A stretch of DNA of 49,789 nucleotides from an uncultured Rhodospirillaceae bacterium (GTDB lineage Bacteria > Pseudomonadota > Alphaproteobacteria > Dongiales > Dongiaceae). Within the stretch, counting starts at the first letter, position 1; the number at the start of each line of letters is the position of its first letter. The notes beneath the pieces were generated by a model that searched no databases, was not told the origin of the DNA, and saw only the letters and a program-made list of their open reading frames with translations. Below, piece by piece: positions 25,347 through 33,482 of this stretch. Both the position numbers and the translations under genes were made by a program. The DNA lies in assembly GCA_902826565.1 (NCBI GenBank), contig CADEFF010000026.1, positions 1 through 49,789 of the forward strand, read 5' to 3'.

Positions 25347-27427
25347 GCCGGTCGGATCCAGACGGCGGTGTCGTGGAACACGGCCCCGCCCCGCGGCGGA
25401 CCGGGGTCGGCGCCGGTAAGGGCGTTGATGCCGATGCCTTCGACGAAGGCGCTGTTCGGCCAGACGCTCTCGACCACCACCACGCCCGGCTGCAGCCCCT
25501 CGAAGCGGGCGGCATGGACCAGGACGTTGCCGCGGCGATTGCCGAGCCGGACCGGATCGCCCTCGGCGAGGCCGAGCTTTTCGCAGTCCTGCGGATGGAT
25601 GAGGGCGGTCGGCCGCTTCTCGCGTGCCGTCGAGCCGGGCGTCTCGGTGAAGCTCGTATTGAGGAACTGGCGGGCGGGTGCAGTCACCAGCCGGAAGGGA
25701 TGCTCCTCGCTCGCGGCCTCGAGGAAGGGCGGGTGGTCGGGCAGTTCCGGCATGCCCTCGTCCGCCACGCCGAGAGCGCGCCAGTCGGGCCGGAAGCGGA
25801 ACTTGCCCCCCGGATGGCCGAAGCCGTCGAGGAAATGGCTGGTCTCGAAGCTCTTGGCGCAGTCATGGCCGCCGCTGGCATGGAGCGCATCGGCACCGGG
25901 ATAGCCCGAGGTCCTGAGGGTCCAGTCGATGATCTCCCACTCGGTCATGTGGAAGCCGCGATGCTCGGCGCCCAGCCGGTGCGCCAGCTCGCAGATCACG
26001 TGATGGTTCGGCCGCGCCTCGGCAAAGGGCTCGACCACCTTGCGCGCGACCTGCAGCGTGGTGTGGGCGCTGGCGATATAGATGTCGTCATGCTCGAGGA
26101 AGGTCGTGGCCGGCAGCACGATGTCGGCCATCGCCGCCGTATCGGTCATGAACTGCTCATGCACGCAGACGAAGAGGTCGTCGCGCGCGAACCCTTCCCG
26201 CACCTTGACCGATTCCGGGCAGACCACCATCGGGTTGGTGTTCTGGATCAGCATGGCGGTGACCGGCGGCCCGTCGCCGAGATCCTTGCGGTCGCCGGTC
26301 AGGACCGGCCCCAGCCGCGACTGGTCGAGCAGCCGGATCGAGGGATCGAGCTTGTCGCGCCCCTCGATCAGCGACCGGTCGAGCTCGTAGAGCGAGCGGT
26401 TCGAATAGAGCGCCCCGCCGCCCTTATATTGCCAGGCGCCGGTGACGGCAGGCAGGCAGGAGACGGCGTGCGAATTGGCGGCGCCGTTGCGCGAACGGGA
26501 GAAGCCGTAGCCGATCCGCAGGAAGCTCTTCTTGGTCCGGCCATAGAGCCGCGCGAAGCCGACGATCTCCTCCACCGGGAGGCCGGTGATCGCCGACGCC
26601 CATTCCGGCGTCCGGGTGCTCAGATGCTGTTGCAGCCGCTCGGGGCAGTCGGTGTATTTCCGTAAGTAGTCCCAGTCGGCATAGCCTTCCTGGAAGAGCA
26701 CATGCATGACCGCCGCGGCGAGCGCGCCGTCGGTGCTCGGCTTCGGCGCCAGGTGGATGTCGGCCGCCTCGGCCGTGCCGGTGCGATAGGGATCGACCAC
26801 CACGAACTTCGCGCCGCGCTTCTTCGCGCGCGCGATATGGGTCATCAGATTGACCTGGGTCGCGACGGGATTGCCGCCCCACATCACCACGAGGTCGGAA
26901 TCGGTGCCGATCTCGCGCGCATCGGTGCCCCGCACCGTGCCATGTCCCGCGAGCCAGCCGCCGTCCGACAGCGCCACGCAGATCGTCAGATATTCGCGCG
27001 AGTAGCGCATCGCATGACGCAGCCGCTCGATGCCGTCGCGCTGCACCAGCCCCATGGTCCCGGCGTAGAAATAGGGCCAGACCGCTTCGGAGCCGTAGCG
27101 CTGGGCCGCCTTCACGAAGGCGTCCGCGACCGTGTCGAGGGCGGCCTCCCAGGAGATCGGCTCGAAGGCCGAAATGCCCTTGCCCTTCGGGCCGACGCGG
27201 CGCATCGGATGCGCGATCCGGTCGGGATGATGCTGGCGCTCGGCGTAGCGCGCGACCTTGGCGCAGACGACGCCGGCCGTGTAGTCGTTGCGCGACGAGC
27301 CGCGGACCTTGCCGATGCGGCGCTCGTCGATCCGTTCGACCTCCAGCGCGCAAACGCTGGGGCAGTCGTGCGGGCAAACCGAGGGCATGAGGTCGAGCGA
27401 CATGGCGGCGGAGCGTAGCATGGGCAC
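25343..27427 (-). CDS. Molybdopterin-dependent oxidoreductase (DMSO reductase family)
   Basis: This 694-residue enzyme has an N-terminal 4Fe-4S site (C18-x3-C22-x3-C26-x28-C55), central bis-MGD-binding domains (VVMWGGNPVATQ, FVVVDPYRTGTAEAADIHL, NTNPMVVCPE) and a C-terminal MopB-type domain (HPQDCEKLGLAEGDPVRLGN). No Tat signal is seen, so it is probably cytoplasmic. Formate dehydrogenase/biotin-sulfoxide-type annotations are common for this group, but the substrate cannot be read from sequence. The GTG 27427 start is uncertain; ATG 27403 would leave nine residues before the first cluster cysteine. It heads the mipZ operon. Confidence 0.85.
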   Translation of the reverse strand: MPMLRSAAMSLDLMPSVCPHDCPSVCALEVERIDERRIGKVRGSSRNDYTAGVVCAKVARYAERQHHPDRIAHPMRRVGPKGKGISAFEPISWEAALDTVADAFVKAAQRYGSEAVWPYFYAGTMGLVQRDGIERLRHAMRYSREYLTICVALSDGGWLAGHGTVRGTDAREIGTDSDLVVMWGGNPVATQVNLMTHIARAKKRGAKFVVVDPYRTGTAEAADIHLAPKPSTDGALAAAVMHVLFQEGYADWDYLRKYTDCPERLQQHLSTRTPEWASAITGLPVEEIVGFARLYGRTKKSFLRIGYGFSRSRNGAANSHAVSCLPAVTGAWQYKGGGALYSNRSLYELDRSLIEGRDKLDPSIRLLDQSRLGPVLTGDRKDLGDGPPVTAMLIQNTNPMVVCPESVKVREGFARDDLFVCVHEQFMTDTAAMADIVLPATTFLEHDDIYIASAHTTLQVARKVVEPFAEARPNHHVICELAHRLGAEHRGFHMTEWEIIDWTLRTSGYPGADALHASGGHDCAKSFETSHFLDGFGHPGGKFRFRPDWRALGVADEGMPELPDHPPFLEAASEEHPFRLVTAPARQFLNTSFTETPGSTAREKRPTALIHPQDCEKLGLAEGDPVRLGNRRGNVLVHAARFEGLQPGVVVVESVWPNSAFVEGIGINALTGADPGPPRGGAVFHDTAVWIRPA

Positions 27428-27636
27428 GGCGCCCCATGCGAGGCCCTGCGATCTGCCGCAGCCATCTCAACGGCGCACGAATCGGTTGCGAATCGAGCAT
27501 GGCGCGCATGCCGGATCGGTATCGGCGAGCGCTCGCTTCGCGGGCGGCCTTCAGGCATTCTGGCGCCGGCGCGGGAATGCGGCCGCATTTTCGTCGGCCG
27601 GCGGGGCCCCCGCGACCGAATTCGGACCCTTCGAGC

Positions 27637-28551
27637 ATGACGGAGAGCGGAAGCGCGACGAAACCGGGGTTGCACTATCAGCCGGTGCGCGCGCTTCTCT
27701 ACATGGCCCTCGCCGGCTTCAGCCTGACCTTGCTCGATGTCGGGGTGAAGTGGCTGACGACCGACTACACCCCGCCGCAGATCGCCTTTCTCCGCTATAT
27801 GATCGGGATCGGTTTCGCGATCGCCATCGCCTCGCAGGCCGGCGGGGTGCGCACCCTGAAGACGAAGCGCCCGTTCGGCCATCTGCTGCGGTCGGCGCTC
27901 AACCTCGCGACCATGCTCACCTTCTACTATGCGCTCGCCCGGCTGCCGCTCGCCGACGCCATCGCCATCGGCTATGCCGGGCCGCTCTTCATGACGGTGC
28001 TGTCGGTGCCTCTGCTCAAGGAGCGGGTCGGGCCGCGGCGATGGATCGCGGTGCTGCTCGGATTCGCCGGGGTGGTGGTGATCCTCCGGCCCTCGCATGC
28101 CGGCTTCGATACCGGATCGCTGCTGGCGCTCAGCTCCGCTTTTCTCTATGCCCTCACCCTCATCACCTCGCGCCAGCTCAGCGCCACCGAAAGCAGCCAC
28201 ACCATGCTTTTCTACTATTCGGCCTCGGTGCTGGTCGCGATGGGCGCCACCATGCCGTGGCTCTGGGTGACGCCGCGCTGGGAGGATGTCTGGATCATCG
28301 TCCTCGTGGGGATATCCGGCAGCGTCGGTCAATATGCCCTGACCCAGGCCTTTCGCTACGGCGAGGTGTCGCTCCTGGCGCCGATGGACTATGCGACGCT
28401 GCTCTGGGCGACGATCTTCGGCTTCCTCGTCTGGAACGAGCTGCCGGACCTCGCGGTGGTGGTGGGCGCGGCCATCATCATCGCCAGCACGCTCTATATC
28501 GTGCATCGCGAGACGCGGCAGAAGCGCACCGTGGTCGGCCGTCCGTCATGA
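27637..28551 (+). CDS. EamA/DMT-superfamily transporter (first of tandem pair)
   Basis: This 304-residue inner-membrane protein has ten predicted helices in two EamA halves. The half-repeat signature PLADAIAIGYAGPLFMTVLSVPLLKERVGPRRW lies in the first half and QAFRYGEVSLLAPMDYATLLWA in the second. Such proteins usually export amino acids, purines or other small metabolites. ATG 27637 starts a protein of usual family length; an open frame continues upstream without support. Its stop overlaps the start of the next gene (ATGA, 28548-28551). The 209 bases before it are a divergent promoter region shared with the molybdopterin gene and include the palindrome GCGAGCGCTCGC (27525-27536). Confidence 0.88.
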   Translation: MTESGSATKPGLHYQPVRALLYMALAGFSLTLLDVGVKWLTTDYTPPQIAFLRYMIGIGFAIAIASQAGGVRTLKTKRPFGHLLRSALNLATMLTFYYALARLPLADAIAIGYAGPLFMTVLSVPLLKERVGPRRWIAVLLGFAGVVVILRPSHAGFDTGSLLALSSAFLYALTLITSRQLSATESSHTMLFYYSASVLVAMGATMPWLWVTPRWEDVWIIVLVGISGSVGQYALTQAFRYGEVSLLAPMDYATLLWATIFGFLVWNELPDLAVVVGAAIIIASTLYIVHRETRQKRTVVGRPS

Positions 28552-29456
28552 GCTCGATCGGGCGTCACAACATGCCGGTGAAGGCGGTGCTGCTGATGAT
28601 CGGCTCCGTCACCTGCTTCTCCGTCCAGGACGCCGCCTACAAGTGGCTTACCGACGGCTACGACGTGACCCAGATCCTGTTTTTCGGGCGCATCTTCGCC
28701 TTGCCGCTGGCGGTGGTGCTCGCCATGCGCGCCGGCGGCATCCGCACGCTGGCGACGCGGCGGCCGTTCGCCCATCTGGGACGCGCCTGCTGCACGATCG
28801 TGACGCTGATGCTGTTCCTCTATGGGTTGCGCATTTTGCCGCTCGCCGATGCGATCGCGATCGGCTTCGCCGCCCCCCTCTTCACCACGGCCCTCTCGGT
28901 GCCGCTGCTGAAGGAGCGCGTGGGGCCGCGCCGCTGGGCGGCCGTGCTGATCGGCTTCGTCGGCGTTCTGGTCATCCTGCAGCCCGGCAGCACGGGCTTC
29001 AGCTTCGGCGGCCTGCTGGCGCTTGGCTCGGCATTCACCTATGCGTTTCTGCTGATCATCTCGCGCGCGCTCGCCTCGACGGAAAGCGGCCCCTCGCTCA
29101 TGTTCTGGAACAGCCTCGGCATGTTCGTCGTCATGGGGATCGCGATGCTGTGGGAATGGCGCACGCCGACCGGCCACGACATCTGGGTCTTCGCGGCAAT
29201 CGCGATGATCGGCGCGATCGGCCAGTTCTTCGTGACCGAGGCTTTCCGCTTCGGCGAGGTGTCGCTGCTGGTGCCGATCGAGTATCTCGGCCTGATCTGG
29301 GCGACCCTGCTGGGCTATCTGCTGTGGGACCAGGTGCCGACCGCGATGGTGCTCGCCGGCGCCGGCATCATCATCGCGAGCAGCGCCTATATCATCCATC
29401 GCGAGACGAAGCAGAAGCGCCCCACGCCGCCCGAGACGCACCTCCTCGAAACATGA
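28548..29456 (+). CDS. EamA/DMT-superfamily transporter (second of tandem pair)
   Basis: This 302-residue ten-helix protein is clearly paralogous to its upstream neighbour. Both share LPLADAIAIG, SVPLLKERVGPRRW, FRxGEVSLL and the IIHRET or IVHRET end. The pair most likely arose by tandem duplication and then diverged, perhaps to widen substrate range or to form a heteromeric pair as in some small multidrug-type transporters. It overlaps the FAD oxidoreductase gene by 4 bases (29453-29456), so three genes form one transcription unit. Confidence 0.88.
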   Translation: MSSIGRHNMPVKAVLLMIGSVTCFSVQDAAYKWLTDGYDVTQILFFGRIFALPLAVVLAMRAGGIRTLATRRPFAHLGRACCTIVTLMLFLYGLRILPLADAIAIGFAAPLFTTALSVPLLKERVGPRRWAAVLIGFVGVLVILQPGSTGFSFGGLLALGSAFTYAFLLIISRALASTESGPSLMFWNSLGMFVVMGIAMLWEWRTPTGHDIWVFAAIAMIGAIGQFFVTEAFRFGEVSLLVPIEYLGLIWATLLGYLLWDQVPTAMVLAGAGIIIASSAYIIHRETKQKRPTPPETHLLET

Positions 29457-30562
29457 CGGACGAGATCGATTGCGTGGTGATCGGCGCCGGCGTGATCGGG
29501 CTAGCGGTGGCCCGGGCCCTGGCGCTGCGCGGCCGCGAGGTGGTGCTGATGGAGGCGACCCGGGAGATCGGCAGCGCCACCAGCTCGCGCAACAGCGAGG
29601 TCATCCATGCCGGGATCTACTATCCGAGGGGCAGCCTCAAGGCGCAGCTCTGCGTGGCGGGCCGCGACCGGCTCTACGCGTTCTGCGCCAGCCATGGCGT
29701 GCCGCATCGACGTCTCGGGAAGCTGATCGTCGCCACGGCCGACGCGCAGCGCGCCGAGCTCGAGGCGCTGGCGGCCAGGGCCGCCGCGAACGGCGTCACG
29801 GATCTTCTGCCGCTCGAGCGCGACGGGATCGCGAAGCGCGAGCCCGCGGTCTCGGCGGTCGCCGGGCTGTTCTCGCCCTCGACCGGCATCATCGACAGCC
29901 ATGGCTACATGCTGGCGCTGCGGGGCGATGCCGAGGCCGCGGGCGCGATGATCGCCTTCGACAGCCCGGCCCTCGGCGGCGAGGCAAGGCCGAACGGCAT
30001 CCGCCTCCGGGTCGGCGGCGGGGCGGCGACCGAGCTCCTCTGCCGCCATCTCGTCAACGCGGCCGGGCTCGGCGCCCAGCCGGTGGCGCGCGCCCTCGAA
30101 GGGCTCGACGCGACCCTGGTGCCGCCGCTCCATTACGCCAAGGGAAACTACTTCGTGCTTGCCGGCCGCACGCCCTTCCGGCACCTGATCTACCCCGTGC
30201 CGGAACCGGCCGGGCTCGGCATCCATGTGACGCTGGACATGACCGGCGCCGCGCGCTTCGGCCCCGACGTGCAATGGATCGACCGGATCGACTATGCGGT
30301 CGATCCCGGCCGGGCGGGATCCTTCTACGCCGCGATCCGGCGCTACTGGCCCGGCTTGCCGGACGGGGCGTTGCTGCCGGGCTATGCCGGCATCCGTCCG
30401 AAGCTGCAGCCGCCGGGCGGGGCGGCGGAGGATTTCATGATCCAGGGCCCGTCCGCGCATGGCGTGCCGGGGCTGGTCAATCTCTACGGCATCGAATCGC
30501 CGGGCCTGACCGCGTCGCTGGCGCTCGCCGATCACGCCGCGGACGAGCTCGGGCTCGATTGA
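29453..30562 (+). CDS. FAD-dependent oxidoreductase, L-2-hydroxyglutarate oxidase-like
   Basis: This 369-residue DAO-superfamily flavoprotein has an N-terminal GAGVIGLAVARALALRG dinucleotide fold. Signatures of the LhgO/L2HGDH group are SSRNSEVIHAGIYYP, KAQLCVAGR and the late YAGIRPKLQ and GIESPGLTASLALA. A 2-hydroxy acid or amino acid is the expected substrate class, with electrons passed to the respiratory chain. Co-transcription with two EamA transporters suggests that its substrate or product is what those carry. The stop is only 19 bases from the convergent DUF1028 gene. Confidence 0.87.
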   Translation: MTDEIDCVVIGAGVIGLAVARALALRGREVVLMEATREIGSATSSRNSEVIHAGIYYPRGSLKAQLCVAGRDRLYAFCASHGVPHRRLGKLIVATADAQRAELEALAARAAANGVTDLLPLERDGIAKREPAVSAVAGLFSPSTGIIDSHGYMLALRGDAEAAGAMIAFDSPALGGEARPNGIRLRVGGGAATELLCRHLVNAAGLGAQPVARALEGLDATLVPPLHYAKGNYFVLAGRTPFRHLIYPVPEPAGLGIHVTLDMTGAARFGPDVQWIDRIDYAVDPGRAGSFYAAIRRYWPGLPDGALLPGYAGIRPKLQPPGGAAEDFMIQGPSAHGVPGLVNLYGIESPGLTASLALADHAADELGLD

Positions 30563-30581
30563 TTCCCGCCGGGCTGTCGGC

Positions 30582-31256
30582 TCAGGGGTCGCCGGGCACG
30601 CCATAGGCGGGCGCCGAGGCCGGATCGACGGCGCGCGTCTGGTAATCCTCCATCTGCGGCTGATAGGCCTCCCAGAGGCCGCGCAGCGCCTCGATGGGGC
30701 CGCTGTCATGCCAATCGACGCGGAGATCCACGAGCGGCCAGACGCGGTCGCGCACCACGATGAGCCCCGCCGAATGGATCGGCCCCATCTCGCCGCCCGC
30801 CGCCACCCCCGCCTCGATCGACGCCAGGAGCCGCTCCGCGAGATGGCCCTTCGCCGCCTCGAATCCCCGCGCCATTGCGACCGGAACCTCGGTCGTACGC
30901 AGCAGATTGCCGGCGGCGACGCAGTTCCTGCCGGCCGCGACATTGTTGGTGCCGAGGGTCTTACCGCCGGTATGGGCGGCGGTGCGCCCCTCGCGGTCGA
31001 TCATGGTGATCTGGCGATACTCGGTGTGCTTCGAGCTTTCGAGCACGCGCTTCAGCGCTTCCGGCGCCGACAGCCCCTGCGCCATCAGGTCGAGCCCGCG
31101 CGGCCCGATGCCGGGATCGGTGATGTTCTGGGTCGAGACCGCACCCACGCCCGAGCGCGCCCAGGGGCAGCGGCTCGCGACCGCGATGCTCGAGGTGGTG
31201 ATGGCGACGCCGAACATCCCCGTCTCGGCGCAGCGCCCGATGACGGAGAAGGTCAT
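30582..31256 (-). CDS. DUF1028 family protein
   Basis: This 224-residue protein starts MTFSVIGRCAETGMFGVAITTSS and has PWARSGVGAVSTQN, the hallmark of DUF1028, a family with an Ntn-hydrolase-like fold and no proven reaction that I know of. ATG 31256 overlaps the stop of the RidA-like gene (ATGA). An upstream open frame exists but would lie inside ridA. Its place in an operon with a RidA-like protein, a flavin monooxygenase and an amidase suggests an amide or imine hydrolysis step in nitrogen-compound catabolism. That role is inference. Confidence 0.85.
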   Translation of the reverse strand: MTFSVIGRCAETGMFGVAITTSSIAVASRCPWARSGVGAVSTQNITDPGIGPRGLDLMAQGLSAPEALKRVLESSKHTEYRQITMIDREGRTAAHTGGKTLGTNNVAAGRNCVAAGNLLRTTEVPVAMARGFEAAKGHLAERLLASIEAGVAAGGEMGPIHSAGLIVVRDRVWPLVDLRVDWHDSGPIEALRGLWEAYQPQMEDYQTRAVDPASAPAYGVPGDP

Positions 31257-31729
31257 GCCCGCGCCGCCCGGCGCTTCGCCTTCGGCTTCGCCGCGGCCTT
31301 GCGCCCGGCATTGACGCGCTCTTCCGGAATGACCGCCCAGGCGTCGATCTCCATGACCCATTCCGGCCGGGCGAGGCCCTGGACGATGAGGCCGGTCGAG
31401 CAGGGATAGATGCCCTTCAGCCACTTGCCGATGACGCGATAGACCGGCTCGCGATAGGCGCGGTCGGTGAGGTAGATCGTGGTCTTGCAGATATCCTCGA
31501 GCCGGCCGCCCTGCTCCTCGAGCAGCGCCTTTACGTTGCGCATGGCCTGCTCGGCCTGCGCGGCCGGGTCGCCGACCCCGACCATTTTGCCGTCGAGCGA
31601 CTGACCGACCTGGCCGCGCAGGAAGACATGCGTGCCGGCAGCGCGCACCGACATGCAGAGATCGTTGTCGAGGCTCTGCTCGGGATAGGACCTCTTGGTG
31701 TTGAACTTGCGCTTGCGGATATGTGCCAT
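31253..31729 (-). CDS. RidA-like protein lacking the catalytic arginine
   Basis: This 158-residue protein has the RidA fold (VFLRGQVGQSLDGKMVG; AEQAMRNVKALLEEQGGRLEDI; VMEIDAWAVIPEE). Where active RidA has the Pro-Ala-Arg turn it reads PCSTGLIVQGLA, so the usual Arg is missing and classical 2-aminoacrylate deamination is unlikely. A basic tail (GRKAAAKPKAKRRAARA) is unusual for the family and may bind nucleic acid or a partner. RidA relatives serve as pathway enzymes in uracil (RutC) and 2-aminomuconate degradation, so a dedicated catabolic step is plausible here. Confidence 0.85.
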   Translation of the reverse strand: MAHIRKRKFNTKRSYPEQSLDNDLCMSVRAAGTHVFLRGQVGQSLDGKMVGVGDPAAQAEQAMRNVKALLEEQGGRLEDICKTTIYLTDRAYREPVYRVIGKWLKGIYPCSTGLIVQGLARPEWVMEIDAWAVIPEERVNAGRKAAAKPKAKRRAARA

Positions 31730-31818
31730 GACGGCGGTTCCCCTGTTCGGATGGATCGGACGGCGGCGAAGCGGCGGCGGGCGAGAAAGCGGGTGACCCT
31801 CGCCGCGACGCAGGCGCG

Positions 31819-31842
31819 CCGATGCCGGCGGTCCGGCATCGG
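31819..31842. repeat. Intercistronic hairpin between monooxygenase and RidA-like genes
   Basis: CCGATGCCGG (31819-31828) and CCGGCATCGG (31833-31842) form a perfect 10-bp stem with a 4-base CGGT loop. It lies in the 160-base gap between the HpaB-like gene and the downstream RidA-like gene. There is no T-run on either side, so it may be an RNA-stability or partial-termination element. The GCATCGG end matches the half-site of the LysR-type operator at 33441, which may be chance. Confidence 0.55.
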
Positions 31843-31889
31843 GCGACGTTCAGCGTCGATCGGCGGTCGTCATCCCCGGCCCGGGGCCG

Positions 31890-33353
31890 CTATTTCTTCC
31901 CTTGCTGCATGACCTTGTCGGAGAGGCCGGCCGATTTCCGGACGAAGTCGAGCGGCAGGTTGAAATCGAAATTCGTGTAGACCGCGTTCAGATGCGCGAA
32001 GGGCGGCGACTGCGCGAAGAGCTCGAAGGTCACGCGGTGGCCGGCATAATCCGAATTCAGCAGGTCGCGCGCGAAAGCGAGCAGCTTGCGCCGGTCCTCC
32101 GCCTCCCAGAACTCGTTCACGTGATAGTATTTGTCGAGCCAGGCCTTGATCTCCGGCTGGTCGAAGGTGGCGCTGTCCGGCGTCACGCAGATCTGGCCGC
32201 CACAAAGCTCGCGCGCGATATGCATCATCGCCGGCAGCCTGGAGCAGGCCTGCACGCGGCCGGTATAGAGCAGCGACTGGTTCGGCATCATCAGCCCGGC
32301 CGGGCTCTTCTGCGCGGTGGCGATCGCCGCCGTCAGATGCGCGTTGATGGTCTCGCGATAGGTCGCGAGCTCGGCCAGCTTCTCGCGCACCGCCTGCTGC
32401 GAGTCGAGACCGGTCTGGCGCACGTTGAAGAGCGCGGCGCCGATCATCATGTCGGCGATGGTCTGGATGCGCTGCACGAAGGGAAAGGCGCTGTAGCGGT
32501 GCAGCGTGCCGCGAATGAAGCTCGCCGCCTTCGTGTGCCGGTAGAACAGCACGTTCTCCCACGGGATCAGCACGTTGTCGAACACGAGCAGCGTATCGAC
32601 CTCGTCGAACTTGTTGGCGAGCGGGTAGTCCTTGGCGGGCGCGCGGCCGGCAAAACCGGTCCGGCAGATATGCTTCAGGCCCGGCTGGTGCATCTCGCAG
32701 ATGAAGCCGACGGCGTAGTCCGACAGCTTGTCGTCGCCCCAGTTGGCGATGGTCGGCTTGACGAACGCCTGGTTGGCATAGGCGGCCGCCGTCTCGTATT
32801 TCGCGCCGCGCACCACGATGCCGGCATCGGTCTCCTTGACCACATGCAGCAGCATATCCGGATCCTGGTCCTGCGGCCGCTTGGAGCGGTCGCCCTTCGG
32901 ATCGGTATTGGCGGAAACGTGGAAGGTGTCGGAGCGAAGCGCCTTCCAGATATGGCTCTTGATGTTCTCGGCGAAGCGGTCGTCGACCTGGCGCAGCATG
33001 TCCTGGCCGTCATAGAGCGACCACATCTCGCCGATCGTCTCGTCGCCGACGCGGATCACCACGCCGCCGAGATCGTTCATCACCGTATCGACGGCGCGGC
33101 GCTTGTCGTGCCAGTCCTGCTGGGTCTTCGGCAGGCGGTAGCCGATGCAGTTGGTCTCCTTCGTCTCGTCGTCCGCATAAGTCATGATCGAGGCGGTGCG
33201 GTTGTCGTGCGCCATGTCGTAGATGCGCGCCCGCGCGTCGACGATCGGCTTGAAGGCGGGGTGCCGGGTGACGTCCTTCACCCGCTCCCCGTTCATCCAC
33301 ACTTCGCGCCCGTCGCGGATCGAATCGCGATACTGCTCGCCCGTCCTGATCAT
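31890..33353 (-). CDS. HpaB-type flavin-dependent monooxygenase (4-hydroxyphenylacetate 3-hydroxylase family)
   Basis: This 487-residue protein has the acyl-CoA-dehydrogenase-like fold of two-component FADH2 monooxygenases. Family landmarks are MIRTGEQYRDSIRDGREVWMNGERVKDV at the start, YADDETKETNCIGYRLP, the central IPWENVLFYRHTKAASF and a late ELCGGQICVTPD. Members hydroxylate phenolic or heteroaromatic rings and need a separate flavin reductase (HpaC), which is not in the window. ATG 33353 is chosen because GGGAGG lies 5-6 bases upstream. The physiological substrate is unknown; the amidase, RidA and DUF1028 neighbours point to a nitrogen-containing compound rather than plain hydroxyphenylacetate. 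Confidence 0.9.
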   Translation of the reverse strand: MIRTGEQYRDSIRDGREVWMNGERVKDVTRHPAFKPIVDARARIYDMAHDNRTASIMTYADDETKETNCIGYRLPKTQQDWHDKRRAVDTVMNDLGGVVIRVGDETIGEMWSLYDGQDMLRQVDDRFAENIKSHIWKALRSDTFHVSANTDPKGDRSKRPQDQDPDMLLHVVKETDAGIVVRGAKYETAAAYANQAFVKPTIANWGDDKLSDYAVGFICEMHQPGLKHICRTGFAGRAPAKDYPLANKFDEVDTLLVFDNVLIPWENVLFYRHTKAASFIRGTLHRYSAFPFVQRIQTIADMMIGAALFNVRQTGLDSQQAVREKLAELATYRETINAHLTAAIATAQKSPAGLMMPNQSLLYTGRVQACSRLPAMMHIARELCGGQICVTPDSATFDQPEIKAWLDKYYHVNEFWEAEDRRKLLAFARDLLNSDYAGHRVTFELFAQSPPFAHLNAVYTNFDFNLPLDFVRKSAGLSDKVMQQGKK

Positions 33354-33440
33354 GCTCGCCTCCCAAGCCGGGGCCGGTCGGCCGGCCCCGCTGACCGGAG
33401 TGTGCGGCCGACTGTCGCAAAGGCAAAATATTTTTTCTCG

Positions 33441-33473
33441 AAACACTGCATCGGAAAACCCGATGCAGTGTTT
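33441..33473. promoter_or_regulatory. LysR-type operator: perfect 14-bp inverted repeat
   Basis: A 14-base arm (33441-33454, ending CACTGCATCGG) is mirrored exactly at 33460-33473 around AAAAC. Its centre reads ATC-N9-GAT (33450-33464), which contains T-N11-A, the LysR-box pattern. It lies about 88 bases upstream of the HpaB-like start with an AT-rich stretch (AAAATATTTTTT, 33425-33436) between, suitable for a promoter. No T-run follows the stem in the leftward direction, so it is not a good terminator for the amidase gene. Confidence 0.7.
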
Positions 33474-33482
33474 CCCGCCGGA

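Noticed and set aside
33441-33473. Rho-independent terminator of the amidase gene
   Set aside because: In the leftward direction the stem is followed by CGAGAAAAAA, not a T-run, and in the rightward direction by CCCGCCGG. The ATC-N9-GAT centre favours an operator.
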